NCBI GenBank assembly: GCA_947359465.1
Contig: OX375873.1
Coordinates: 70,569,477 to 70,633,476, forward strand
Origin: Metellina segmentata
Taxonomy: Eukaryota > Arthropoda > Arachnida > Araneae > Tetragnathidae
Reading direction: 5' to 3'
Length of the DNA: 64,000 nt
Part shown: positions 12,960 to 24,805 of the stretch, piece after piece
Layout of the letters: every line of letters starts with the position of its first letter
Position numbering within the stretch: position 1 is the stretch's first letter
The notes under the pieces: generated by a model
Database searches by the model: none
What the model was told of the DNA's origin: nothing
Seen by the model: only the letters and a program-made list of their open reading frames with translations
Made by a program: the position numbers and the translations under genes

Positions 12960-13640
12960 GCGAATATAGAATAGATGAGTGCAGGAGGGACGAACTGACC
13001 GCAATTATAGTTGGAGCAGCCTCGTAACACTTCTGAATGAGAGGACAGACATCTTATACTGCAACATCAAGAACCCTAGTTAAAGAATTGTGCGTATAAA
13101 AACCTCGATGTCATCTGCAGCAGGGGCGAAAATTTCAAGGCAACTACCTATCAGTCTAAATCAAAATCATCAGCGACTGTAATGGTGCATGTGAAAGCAC
13201 GCATGGACAAACGAATGACATGCCATCGCTTTTTCAGACGAATCTAGATTCTGTCTACAGCACCACGATGATTGCCTATGAGTGTGGCGGTATTGCTGTG
13301 ACATACTGCATGGCTGTTGTATTATGGATCGCTATAGTGATTCTTCACCCGGCTTTATGGTATGGAGCGTTTGGATTCTACTCCCGCACGCGCCAAATAC
13401 TCGTTGCCGGTATATCAACAACCATTGCAACATCTATGTAGTTTTGGAGACGTCCCCCTCTTACCGTCCGATATCTACTGTCAGTTTTCAACAGGACATT
13501 TCACGGCCACAACGTACAACAGTTTCTCCATGTCCTCCACGTTTCCCGTCTTCCATGGCCCTCCCGTTTACCAGATCTGCAGCCCATTGAACACATATCT
13601 TCGATGATCATCTAACGATTGGCACACAACAGAACACCCA
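12960..13640 (+). pseudogene. Tc1-like transposase relic
   Basis: From about 13190 a plus-strand frame reads AIAFSDESRFCLQHHD, a stop, VW, then SPGFMVW and, near 13485, FQQDISRPQ. These are the first catalytic Asp (SDESRF), the GxMVWG strand and the second catalytic Asp (FQQDNARPH in relatives) of a Tc1 transposase. A C-terminal piece with PDLQPIEHI-like coding near 13570-13600 is out of frame. The upstream segment (about 12960-13190) probably carries the helix-turn-helix region but is too decayed to align by eye. At least one stop (TGA in CLxVW) and several frameshifts make it inactive. I did not find matching TIRs. Confidence 0.7.
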
Positions 13641-13887
13641 CTGTTACGCCAGATGAAACTTTTCATAGTGGGGAAGTATCATGAACTGATTACCTTAAAC
13701 ATATTCGTATTTCTCTCTTTTGTCAATAAATCTTTTCTTGTGTGTATATACCCATTTACTTTACTTTGTTTGGCTCAACTTTACCAATATGGCCCTTGGG
13801 CAGTAAAAATCCAAACCAACATAACCTCTAATAGTTAATTTGATCGTGGTGTTTCATTTCGAACCGTTGCCTAATACAAAATATCTG

Positions 13888-13986
13888 GAAGGTTGGATAC
13901 AGTGTCTCAACTGTAAAGGATGGTTGCATGAAGCCTGTAGCATCTCAGAGGTGCATGGTCAAAATTTTATGTTTTTCTGTTCTTAA
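13888..13986 (+). pseudogene. Cys/His finger relic, transposase-like tail
   Basis: A 32-codon frame reads EGWIQCLNCKGWLHEACS and ends FMFFCS followed by a stop. The spacing WxQCxxCxxWxHExC resembles the PHD-like finger at the C-terminus of some pogo/Tigger-type transposases of arthropods. The final Cys pair is reduced to one. Nothing upstream in frame supports a longer protein, so it is a fragment. It could also derive from a host PHD finger. Confidence 0.45.
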
Positions 13987-13989
13987 AAC

Positions 13990-16900
13990 TTATTACAAAT
14001 CTGATCAATTAACTTAATTTACTATACATTCCAAACACATTAAATTAAAAATTACTTATTGTCCTTGATTTTTAAACCCACGAATGTTCCTCAGTGTAGG
14101 AAGGCCAGTCTACTAATTGATTGTTATAAATAAATATTTCCGCAGTAAAACAATAACGTTTTTTAATTAGTCCTATATATACCCGGATTTATTCGAACTG
14201 GATATTTGCTAAAACCGGATATTTGCATACTTCCAAAAAAGAATTTATTTACTCGAAAATATAGTTATTTCACATTGAAAGATATTTATGTTTGGAACTA
14301 AAGAACTAATTTATCATTCATATAGAACTACAAGCAATTTTATTCATGTAGGTGCTTATGGAAATAACACATTTTGGGACCCGGTTTTGTCCAACTTTCC
14401 CCTAATATACTATATACCGTTATATATAATATGTATTTTCCTATTATATATAACGTCGTATATATAATCGTTCGTATTAGTAAATATCACTGGAAGTGCG
14501 AGTTGCCATAAAGCGCTTTCGAATAATACGTTTTTAACTTCATACAAGTGGACGATGGGAACATTTGTTTCCCATTGTTTTTATTCAGCGAATATGCTGA
14601 ATACCAGCTATTAGAGACGTCATTTACTAGCGTATTCCAATCAGTTGATACAATTTTCATAAATACTTTCTCTTAGTTTTTTCACACCAATTGTGACAAG
14701 GTAGTTGATAGTCATGTTGCGTGTTGCAGAGAAATTCGATCAAAAATACAATTTTCACTTCTGATTATATGAATTAGGTAGATGTAGACTCCATGCTTTG
14801 ATATTTTAAAGATTTAGATGTCTAAGTTATTAGGAAAAGTGTGTGACCAAATCATTCATTTTTGGTATTCAAAAAGCTTTGCTAAAATGCGGTTTGAGAC
14901 ATTTCAACTCGGCATTTGGAACTCGTGTTGCTATGAGTAAGAAGGCAAAGTTTAAAGAAGTAATTAGCAATAAGTGAATGTATTGTTGAAACATGAAAAC
15001 CTTTTATCTTTTTGAGACTCTTGTATTGTTAATAAACGTAACATTAAATATGATTACATTTTTTAAATTATACATTTATGTCACATCTAGAATATTTAAA
15101 GTACGTTTCATTTTCAACGCAGCTGGTCATTACAGATACAAATACTCCAGTCAAAAGAACCCACAAATACGAACAATAATTAAAATATAAGATGTATTAT
15201 AGGTAAAATATAACAAATTGAAATACAAAAAGCTAGGGAAGCTTTAAAGAAGGTACATCACTTACTAGTACCGTCGACTGAGATTTGCTTCGGTTAAAGT
15301 TGCACAGGTTAGTAAATGTGCTGCATCTATCAATGCACCATCCATACAAAGATGGCACAACGGGCTATAAGCAATATAAAGCTTATATTTAGAAGACAAT
15401 CCTGATTTGTGGCAAGTCTGCATTCGGACACTTACATTTCTACATAATAGGGGGAGGAAAAGTACTGTCTATTTTCAAGATATAAACTTCGATATGAAAG
15501 GAATATTTGATGCTCAGTACTCTCTACGACGAATCAATCAAAGAAGCAACAATATGGTAAAGGAACTTCCACTGATAAATCTGGAGTAACTGCGTCTAGC
15601 CAATTTATCTATCATTTTATAGAACCACTATGAGGCAGGATGCAAAAGAAGAAAACAAACATTTGCAAGTTCTCCACTAAGTCTTTCACTAAATATCAAT
15701 GTCTGCAGTCTTGGATGAATAACGTATGGAATTATTTATGAAAATATATAAAACGAGTCTCAGTTCTGCTGTTTTTCACATGTCCAAGTACAATACAACT
15801 ATTCCACTGTGCGCTTTAATCTTCTCTATATTCTGTATATTTTACTAAACTACAACAATTCTTTTCATGAAGACTCTCAATAAGAGAAAACTTTTAGATA
15901 CGAATTCTGATCTTCTTTCATTCTTTTTTATATAAAGTCATTTTGAAATGTTTCCTATATAAGGTCGCGGGTACATTGAAAAAAGATGTAAAAAGGATAC
16001 TACACTGTATTACACTATTGCATACTAGTATTAAATAGATGTAACTAATATTTAACAGAAAATAAGGGGAAAAAAACCTAATTAAATAAAATATATAACT
16101 GAATGCCGCTTCTTAATTTGCCCAATTATACTCAAAATGTTATGCTTTCAACACTATATTTACAGCGCCTAATTCAAATTTCTACAGTAATTGCTGGTAC
16201 TGTTAATTTTGCATAGGTGCCCTCTGAATTTAAATCATATGATCGCCTAAAGCATAGAATGAACGGTCAGCGTGAAATATCACTTGTTATTCTGGTAGTA
16301 AGTGCTTGAGACTTGGTAAAAACGTGCAGCTAGCGGTGGTGAATTCTCAGCGCTAGTGGTTGTTGATAGCTTTTGACAACAGAGCTTCTGTCAGAGCAAT
16401 AAGTCCGATCAATTATAAATCATATTTGTTAGTTGAAAGGGCATGCTTCAAGTTACAGATATGCAAATTCCTGGTTCAGGCGTCCGAAAATTAATAAGGA
16501 CGGCAGTAGAAGCGGAATGTACACAGAGAATGGCGTCGTTCAACTTTTATGGAGTGGTCTATTGTATGAATATCACTAATTGGTGATGGGATGATTTTCA
16601 TTCCTTCACTTTTATTCGTTGTCTTTTAGAAAGCATTAGACTATAGATTGGTGATTTAATTCATTTTCCTTTCTCCCTCCAAAAGTGAATCAGGGACCTC
16701 AAAAGCCTCACGAGTTCAGAAATGTTCAGAATTGTTATTATTACGTAAATGAATTTGTCTATGATCTATATGTAATGCGTGAAGAAACCATATGTGGATT
16801 TAGTTAGTAAATAAATGGCCATGAAAAAGAAGGCTGAATGTTGAGAACGAACGTTTGGAAAAAAATTCATTTCCTACTTGCTGTTAAATTTATAGCAATT

Positions 16901-17635
16901 TATTGTATCTACTGTTTAACGTACTCTTTCGTCAAGAATTTGTAAGGAAAAATTACATAAGCTTTGGTTTATACAATTCTAAAAATAAATCATTGTTTTA
17001 TTCTTTGTGACTTAAGTTTCGTATTTACAGCTTCTGTGATGTTTTTTCAATTCAATACTAAACTGTTTCAAATAATGTAACTATTTGAATCAATAAAGTG
17101 TTATTTCACCTGAAGTTATTTTTCATTGAGTATAGAAATAACTTAAGTTCGATCTGGATTTTGAATTAGAAAATGCTTCGAATGAGAATTAGCAAAAAAA
17201 TCATCAGATTGTTTCTATAGGGCACTTCCAAAGATTGAGCCCAAGAATCCTCGCGAAATCAGATTTTCAAGTAGTTGTACAGTTTTATTGGACTCTCCTG
17301 TAAAATGTGAAAAAAAAAAGAGATTCGTGTTTTTTTTTATTTCAACGATTCAAGATAACAAAGACTGACTTTGAGGTCTTTTACATCCTTCAAAATAGAA
17401 ACTTAGAAATAAGCCCAGAAAAATCAAATCTCAGTTCACTTATTAAAGCTAACTATAAAAATGACTTAATCCTTGTGATATATTGAGAATCGTCAAAAGA
17501 GAAAGTAATATATAAAAAAGCAATTGATCTTTTTCGTCATTCAATTCTCAACCTCTTTTTAACTTCGCCATAACTTGTCCCAAGCCCAGTTGAGAAAGAA
17601 AGGGGGTGATTAAATTATCCTTGACATAGTCTGTC
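13990..17635. other. Intergenic DNA, no supported gene
   Basis: Mostly AT-rich. Small direct repeats (actggatatttgctaaaacc and ccggatatttgc near 14200) and palindromic TA-rich sequence near 14400-14470 are visible. Open frames at 14993 and 15407 (60-65 codons) have no recognisable features. Confidence 0.5.
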
Positions 17636-18199
17636 TAGATTTCTGATAATTTGTGTGCAGTCTTGTTTTTGCAAGATTCCGCTTATAAGATGGAGAAGGC
17701 AGATGAAATGCTACTTAAATCCAAGGTGTGGATACCGTGCTGATGAGCATGTGAAATTCTCATGGCAACCAGGGTTAAAGGTTGTCGCGAATTGTTCACC
17801 TCGTGAAGTGGCGACCTACCTTGTAATCAGTCTTCCGCCTTCATAAAGGGTCCATACAGGCGGTGACCTTATACTTAACAAATGCTTTAGGGATAATAAA
17901 GAAAAACCATGGCGGGTCAAACCACCCCAAAAATTGCCTAAACAATCAAAACGACCAAAGTGGTTTATCCCTCTGGAACCTACCACTAAGGTACGTAGCT
18001 AGACTGGGAATGGCACTCAACCACTGGTAGACTGTGGCCCTTGGGATCTGCAACTAGTACAAAACTTTCTGACGTACGTGGAACTTTAAGACCCGCGTCA
18101 CCCAATGCCTCATCCGAAAAACAAGAGGAAGATAAGTCCTCTGGGCTAAACCTCATGTCTGGATGGGAAACGGTATCTCGTGCCTAGAAATATAAGCAC

Positions 18200-19029
18200 A
18201 GGAGGTGACAAGTTCAGCTTCGTCGTGCTGAATCTGGGAATGGTAAGCACCCACAACAGCAGAGGGAGACTCCAGCGGGTAATGGAGGTATACCAAATGA
18301 TGGTACTGACCTTCGCAAACCAGTCAAAATGGCTATTAAAACCCGGGATGTCTTCACCACAGACGGTGAGGTACTGCTACGACGGCTTGTCCGTTTGAAT
18401 CCAGGCCTCAACCCTAATGAGTGAAAAAATCCGGGAGAAGGTCATTGTCGGGGATCGCGCCTATACTAGGTGGATCATCGAAGTGGACCAAAGATCTGTC
18501 CACATCACACCTGGGTGGAATTCCGAGGTCTTTACAGGGGCGTTTGGGAAAGGAAGAATTTGGAAGATATTGTCCTATCCAAATGCTACTCGCAAGTCCC
18601 CCTTCTGCTGCTGTGGGTAAGCTACTTGCAGAGTCTAGTGATGTGGCTGAACAGCCTACATTAGACGATGCTGTAGTGGGACCATTTGAAGAGTCTGATG
18701 AGGTGACTTCAAGGCCTGCATCGGACAAAGCTATGATGGAATCGATGGTGCAGACGGTGAGGGATGAACCTGTGGCTTCCTGTATGAGCTCATTGGCCAT
18801 GGAGGTCGAGTAACCAGTTTCTGGGGAAACGAATAAGACAGTGAGTACGCCCCAAGCGGGGATTCAAGAGCCACAGTCTCCTTCCAGTATAGTTAGTGAA
18901 TATACTGGGTCACTATTTAGTCAAATTTATGATCTTGTTCTGTCAGACTCAGGATCAGACAAAACGGCTGTGTCTGTTCCTCCAACCAGAGAGAACTCAG
19001 CTCTAATCGAGAAGGAAACTTCTCAATAG
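18200..19029 (+). pseudogene. Non-LTR retrotransposon ORF1 relic
   Basis: ORF1 proteins of these elements bind the RNA and form the ribonucleoprotein. One frame gives TRDVFTTDGEVLLRRLVRLN then PGLNP and a stop near 18420. A second frame continues KIREKVIVGDRAYTRWIIEV then DQRSVHITPGWNSEVFTGAF. A third, from about 18580, gives an acidic stretch (DDAVVGPFEESDEVTSRPAS) and, after a stop at 18811, a serine-rich tail ending near 19027. The order ALxRWIIxVDxRS followed by a glycine-rich segment resembles ORF1 C-terminal regions of arthropod I/Jockey elements. No zinc knuckles are visible. At least two frameshifts and one stop interrupt it. Confidence 0.6.
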
Positions 19030-19089
19030 GGGTTAGCCTTGTTGCTCTTAATAGCTTAGTAATATTATTAGGGTATCTGAACCCCTTAA

Positions 19090-20622
19090 GAAGATAAGCA
19101 ATACCATAAGTGCTGCACAAATCAATCTTTACCATAGCCACTCTGCTATAGCTTTACTTAACAAAGGACTAGTAGAAGGAAGGATAGACATTGACCTGAT
19201 ACAGGAACCCTGGGTTAATCATGGAAGAATCCAAGGCCTGGGAAACTGTGGGAATCTATTCTTTGATCGCTCATGCAGCATACCAAGAGCATATATATCA
19301 CAAATAAAATTCTCAATGCTTTCCTTATGACAGACTTCCTTGATGGGGACAATGCTGCTATCAAGGTGGTCAGTGAGAGTGGAGATATTACATGTATCAT
19401 GTCAGTGTTCCTTCCGTATGAAGAAGAAATTCCTCTAGCGACTTCAGCCAGAAGATTTGTCGAGCACTGCTCGAGCACTAGCATATAGTTCATCGTGGGT
19501 TGTGACGCCAATGCACATCACACCGTATGGAGCAGCTCTAACTTAACAAAAGAGATTAGGAGTTACTATAATTTTTCTTTTGTAATGACCTATTTATCCT
19601 CAATACAGGTAGTAAACCGACGTTTGTCATCAGCAACAGAAGTGAAGTCATTGACATCACCTTCTGCAATGCCAAAGCAGTTAACTGCATGAAGAATTAG
19701 CATGTATCTGACTGTAGTACACTGTCGTATCATAGACTGAACCAAAAGACTATTACAGGTCCTGCTATGAATATCCAGCTGGATCATAGAAATCACAGAC
19801 ATACAAAATGGGATTCCTATCTGGAGTACCTTCATCTCCTCCTAGAGGGTAAGAGTTACAACTTTCCCTCAATGGTGGACTTGGAGATGGCTGTTGACTC
19901 TGTGCAGCAATACATTATTTTGTCCTATCAGTTGAGTTGCTAGGCAGTCACCACAAGCTTACCAATGCGAGTTCCTTGGTGGAATAAAGGTCTTTGTGGT
20001 CTTAAAAAGAATTGCAGAAAGCTCTTTAACAGAGCTAAAAAACAGGTGAGTAATCAAAATACAAAGAGGCACTCCCCAACTATAGTAAGCCCACAAGGAA
20101 ACTTAAACAAGAGTCACGGAAAGACTTCTGTGGTCAGGTGGATATTATGACTAGTGAAGCTAAGCTGACTAATGTACTGACCAAAAGCAATCAGTGCCAA
20201 TTGGGTTCCATTAGGAAGGACGAGGGCACATTCACGGAAGACGGTTGGGGCACCCTGGTAGAAATGCTTAGAGTGCACTTCCCTGATTCCACAATCATAA
20301 ACATCAATGATGAATTGACTGTTATACATGTTCCCCTGCTGCGTAGTGGGAAGGAGGACTGGGAATTGGCTAGAAGTATAATTATTCCAAAAAAGAATTG
20401 GATGGGTGATTCATTAATTCATGCCTTCAAAACATCTGGAGTAGATGACATTATACCCGCTATACCCCAACATTGCAGAGACGTCATTACGACATATATG
20501 TGCAGGATTTACAGATCTAGCGTGGTATATAGGTACATGCCACATGCATATTGAGAACCTGTAAGGTCATTTTTATACCTAAACCAGGTAAGACATGCTA
20601 AAGTGAAGCCAAAGTCTTCAGA
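19090..20622 (+). pseudogene. Non-LTR ORF2 relic: endonuclease and start of reverse transcriptase
   Basis: ORF2 nicks target DNA and reverse transcribes the element RNA. The endonuclease is shown by DLIQEPWVNHGRIQGLGN near 19195 (catalytic Glu of QEPW), DGDNAAIKVVSESGDITCIM near 19340, VGCDANAHHTVWSSSN near 19497 (catalytic Asp-Ala-Asn-Ala-His), PTFVISNRSEVIDITFCN near 19615 and HVSDCSTLSYHRL near 19700 (SDH-type motif). The linker follows with VPWWNKGLCGLKKNCRKLFN near 19970 and TLVEMLRVHFPDS near 20250. VIFIPKPGKT near 20565 is the entry to reverse transcriptase. Stops (for example 19486) and several frameshifts separate the blocks. Confidence 0.85.
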
Positions 20623-20630
20623 CCTATTAG

Positions 20631-21328
20631 TGGGGTGGGCCGAAAAAAAGTTTTTTTTTGCTATCACACTTTAAAAGTGCCAAAAAGTTGACTCATGCAG
20701 TAAAACTAATGTGTAAAAAATTTCATCCCGATTTATTGATATCTTTTTCCTTTCCAAGGGGTTCAAACCCTCCAAAAAGATAAAATTAGGGCCTTTTTTA
20801 TAAAAAATAAAAATGTTTACAATTACGTTCCAATAGTGCATTTAAGTAAACTAAATAATTCAATATAAACAGTAAAAAATTGTTTAGATCAGTACATATC
20901 TTCTTCCTCCCCAACGGGATCCAAAACTCAGAAAAAACTGATCACCAGTTTTTACCGCTATTGCAAAAGTCGATATTTTGCAAAAATGTCACTTTTTCAG
21001 TTTTTTCTGCTATTTGGACCCCGTTGGGGAGGCAGAAGATATGTACTGATCTAAACAATTTATTTACCGTTTGTATTGAATGTATTTAGCTTACTTTAGC
21101 GCATTATTAGAACTTAATTGTAAACATTTTCATTTTTTATAGAAAATGCTTGAATTTTGATCTTTTTGGAGGGTTTGAACCCCTTGGGGAGGCAAAAGAT
21201 ATCAATAAATCGGGATGAAATTTTTTACACGTTAGTTTTACAGCGTGAGCCAACTTTTCCGCACTATTAGAATGTGATAGTGAAAGAAAAAAAAAGAAAA
21301 GAAAAAAGCATTTTTTCTGCCCACCCTA
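20631..21328. mobile_element. hAT-like foldback MITE, almost fully palindromic
   Basis: The left end is tggggtgggccgaaaaaaag and the right end, reverse complemented, tagggtgggcagaaaaaatg. It is flanked by a perfect 8-bp target duplication, cctattag at 20623-20630 and 21329-21336, the hAT signature. The two halves are inverted copies over most of the 698 bp: atttcatcccgatttattga pairs with its complement near 21200, and gatcagtacatatcttc pairs with gaagatatgtactgatc near 21045. The axis lies near 20980. It has no coding capacity. Removing it with one target copy restores the reverse transcriptase frame (FRPISLSSFLLK). Confidence 0.9.
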
Positions 21329-21869
21329 CCTATTAGTCTGTCATCATTTCTTCTTAAAGCCGCGTCCACACCGGAGAAGCAGAGCAAAACATGGATGATT
21401 GATTAACCCCGGAGACAGGTTTGGTGAATCAATCTCTCTGGTTTTTCTGGTTTGACAGCTCGGACACAAAATGTTCCATGTGCTCGCGATCAATCTGGTT
21501 GGTTGTGTGTTGAGGTTAAACTGCAAACTTATTGTTTGAAGCAAATTGTTTTAAGGTCCCGTTCTTTACGAAGTCGGCGCATAGTCGCGAGTGCAGCGTA
21601 TATTATCATTAAAGATTTATTAAAGAGAAATAGGAAGAAAAGTTCCCAAAAAAGGCGACATTGGTGATGGAAAATATTCTCAGGAGCCATAAGACTGAAA
21701 ATGTATACGTCTTTTGCTCACACGCGGTAGAAATTACGCTTTTCCTACTGGGACACTTAATAAACCCTAAACTAATAGCCGCCTCGGAAAATAATCCACT
21801 TCATCGTTAACCCTGTACAATTTTGAACAAACCGTGTTTTCAATCCTGCGACGGCGGCTGCGGCAACCA

Positions 21870-21875
<6 letters not shown>

Positions 21876-21921
<46 letters not shown>
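21876..21921. repeat. (AT)n microsatellite
   Basis: About 46 bp of uninterrupted AT dinucleotides inside the long-TIR element. Confidence 0.95.
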
Positions 21922-21927
<6 letters not shown>

Positions 21928-22142
21928 CCATACGTATTTGCAAAATTGATATTAGCAGATTATTTTCCTACAAAATAAAAATTTCTTACTGAATATTTCA
22001 CTCATATGTTCCAACATATTGAATGTCTCTTTCAATTCTGCATTTTTCGGTAAAACGTATTAATATTGCAGTGCAACAATTTTAAATTTTCTTTAATTGC
22101 AAAAAAGTTTAAATACATTTTAAATATCCACCTCTTATTTAT

Positions 22143-23190
22143 CTTAAACTAGCCAGTGCGTGGTGATTGCTAAGAATTCCCATTTGGTTTGCGAAGCCTA
22201 TTGGATAACAGCAATCATGGCATTGGTTTACCTCACAAACCAAATGGAAATTCGTAGCCTTTTGGAATGGATTCCCAGCAAATTATAATTTGATTTGCTT
22301 CGCAAACTAAATTATGAATATTATGAACTATGATTTGCTTCGCAAACAAACACCTCGGGCAACGCCGTAATGACCTCGTCATTGCCAAATTCGAATTGCG
22401 AAGAGATCCAATCGGCGTGACGTCAGAATCTCTTGCGAAAATATAAATATTTAATTGAAAAATTATTTATTAAAAGAAAATCAAATGGAAGGTAGAGATT
22501 TAGGGGTTTAGATTTTATTCAGATTTCAAATCTGTTGAAATTTTCATCTGTCTTTAACGATCCCGATTTTACAAAAAAATACTTAACAATGCCAGTCAAT
22601 ATGTTTTTTTTATTTGTTTTGCTTTCTTCGCTGTGAAATGGTTTGAGCGAAGGAAATGAAATCTGTGATATCTCGAATCAAACGAAAGTCATTCTTCACA
22701 GAAAGTGGCGTTCGTGTTGGAAAAAATATAAGTTTCAATTTAAAATTATTCATTTATCGAAAATCATATTTTTAGGTATAGATCTAATGTGAAATTTTCC
22801 GCAGATTTCATATCCGTTAAAAATTGTACTCTATCTTTTACGATCAAGGAGATAAAAAAAAAGAACTACATAACTAAAGTTAAAACTTTAGTCTGCTGAC
22901 AAATCTTTCTCCGCAAAATGAAATCGGAAGCGGAAAAAATACATTTAGAATCTGCTAACTTTTAATGCAAATTTTATTCCAAAAAAGACAATAATAATTA
23001 AATTCCAATAAATTATTTTTTAAATGTTTTAGATTGAATTTTAAAATTCAGGCTGGACACAAAAATTGCAAAAACTTCGAACTACCCGTGTGCCAAATTT
23101 CATTATTGTAAGTGCAATAGATTCGTCCGGACATTGCGTAGTGGAGGTCGGACACTTCATTTTATAATAGCAGAGATTTGATGTGTCAAG
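22143..23190. repeat. Dispersed repeat R1, copy 1
   Basis: Shares long blocks with 50690-51740: ggaaattcgtagcct, gatttgcttcgcaaact, a gtgacgtca segment, atttcaaatctgttgaaatt, ctttaacgatcccg, tgaaattttccgcagattt and tagattgaattttaaaattc, in the same order and orientation. The words tttgcttcgcaaa form small hairpins. The order is well kept but the sequence is diverged, so it is an older mobile element whose class I cannot name. Confidence 0.7.
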
Positions 23191-23645
23191 TTCCCCAAGA
23201 CCACTAATATAGACCATCTAAATACACATGGATGGACACATCAATTTTGACACTAATATGGGCAGATTACATTTTCACAACTAAGTTTTAATCGTCAACT
23301 ATGTAGCAAAACACACAATGCTTACAAATAGACTACTTAAATAATAGTATCACTTTACAATCCGAAGAAATATAAATATTTCTATGTTCCGATCCCCGAC
23401 CAGTTTCTTAACGATGACCCCGGTGATTGATTGAACGTCGAGCAAGGGAACGAAAAAACGCCGTCCAAATAGAACGAGCACGAGCACTTGCTTTCCTTTG
23501 ATGTACCGACTAGAAGCGGATCATTTTGCTCGTGCTCAAAATGTTCGTTCACCGTCTACACTGAACGAGCTGCCAATCAAACCTGTTTCCGGGGTTAATC
23601 AATCATCCATGTTTTGCTCTGCTTCTCCGGTGTGGACGCGGCTTT

Positions 23646-23823
23646 AGACTGTGGAGAAGTTGATTGACATATACATTAGGGACGTGGTTCTAAAAACTGA
23701 ACTCCTATCGAGATTTCAACACGTCTATCAGACTGGGAAATCTACAGAGACTGCTCTATACGATCTTGTTACGGTCCTTGATAGAGCGATTAATGGAAAG
23801 GAGATTGCTTTAGCGGCCTTTCT

Positions 23824-23833
<10 letters not shown>
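23646..23833 (+). pseudogene. Reverse transcriptase fragment up to motif A
   Basis: Continuation of the retrotransposon ORF2 after the two insertions. The frame reads TVEKLIDIYIRDVVLKTELL, then FQHVYQTGKSTETALYDLVT and ends GKEIALAAFLDI. These match reverse transcriptase fingers (motif 2, the QxAYQxGxSTxTAL block) and the start of motif A, whose FLDIEGAFDN carries the first catalytic Asp. Immediately after the Asp-Ile codons a (TA)n tract begins, so the palm with YxDD is missing. Confidence 0.85.

Positions 23834-23873
<40 letters not shown>
23826..23873. repeat. (TA)n microsatellite
   Basis: Begins exactly at the truncated motif A of the reverse transcriptase relic. It may have grown from the gatata codons there. 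Confidence 0.9.
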
Positions 23874-23877
<4 letters not shown>

Positions 23878-24384
23878 ATTAAAATCTAACCCACGTTTTT
23901 AAAAGATTTATATCCTATCATTACATTTGTGCGGAAATCTATTGAAGTTGCAATATATTTATGTTATAAAACAGTAAAATATATTGAAAATCCTCCATGA
24001 ATGAAATTGGTTCTAGTTTCTCCAAATGCCTGGTACGAACTATAGGTTTTAGACTTAAATCAGTATAAATAGAGTAAGGAAAATGCAAAAACAAATCTTA
24101 GGGACATTGATTTTCATATTTTTGTTCAACATTTGTATTATTTTCTGGAAGTGTGAGAATATATTTGTGTTCCTAATTTATATGCTATGTTATATTTCAA
24201 ACATTTAAGAAATTTTTTTATAAATATTCATTATATTGAAATGGATATAGATTTATGTGTTTCATTTTACTTTACTTAATCGTATTTTGGATACATCTTC
24301 ATAAAATGCACGGAAATAAACTTGAGGTGGTGGATATTTCCAATATGACCCTCTAAATATTTAAGAAAACTAAAAAAAAAATAT

Positions 24385-24565
24385 AGACTTCAAATGGTAT
24401 TTCAAAGAATTCCTTTTTTAGTCTTTATTCTGGAATTTCGAAGATTTCCTTTTTCAAGTCTATGTTCTGAAATTTCGAAGAATTTCTTTTTAAGTCTATA
24501 TTCTGAAATTTCGAAGAATTTTTTTAAGGTCTATATTCTGGAATTTCAAAAATTCCTTTTATGAA
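24385..24565. repeat. Imperfect tandem repeat, about 36-bp period
   Basis: About four and a half units built on ttctggaatttcgaagaatt followed by a poly-T segment and agtctata. Units vary between about 35 and 37 bp. The word gtctttattctgg also contains a possible minus-strand polyadenylation signal (AATAAA complement at 24422-24427). Confidence 0.75.
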
Positions 24566-24805
24566 TACAATTGCAATCAACTGTTTAAAGGAATACGATA
24601 TAGTTCAACACTGTGGAAGAAATAAGAATATTTAGCATTTAAAAGTTCAATATATATTAGAATAAAAGTATTTACAAAAACTAAGGACTGTTTACACGGA
24701 TGAGAGCGGGGAGGAAAATATATTTTAAATAGTGTTAGGATTAAAAAACACATCGTTGCCATGGGAGCAAGAAATGTCGTCGCCACTTATAATATTTAGA
24801 AACAA

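Larger units (their letters stand above)
21357..23644. mobile_element. 2.3-kb long-TIR DNA element, PIF/Harbinger-like flanks
   Basis: The ends are nearly perfect inverted repeats of at least 55 bp (aagccgcgtccacaccggag, then agcagagcaaaacatggatg and attgattaaccccgga). Both sides show TA, or TTA if one base is moved, compatible with a 2-3 bp target duplication of Tc1 or Harbinger type. The interior has an (AT)n tract, a block shared with 50690-51740, and no transposase. Subterminal sequence on both sides is rich in tcgtgctc/gagcacga words. It sits inside the reverse transcriptase relic, so it is younger than that. Confidence 0.8.
17640..23835 (+). mobile_element. Decayed I/Jockey-type non-LTR retrotransposon with two nested insertions
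   Basis: The element runs on the plus strand: probable 5' leader (from about 17640, boundary uncertain), ORF1 relic (about 18200-19030), AP-type endonuclease (about 19090-19960) and the beginning of reverse transcriptase. The reverse transcriptase frame is cut at 20630 by a 698-bp hAT-like foldback element, resumes for 28 bases at 21329-21356, is cut again by a 2.3-kb TIR element, and resumes at 23646. It ends within the FLDI of motif A, where a (TA)n tract replaces the rest. The polymerase core, RNase H and 3' end are absent. Total element sequence without inserts is about 3.2 kb. Confidence 0.85.
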
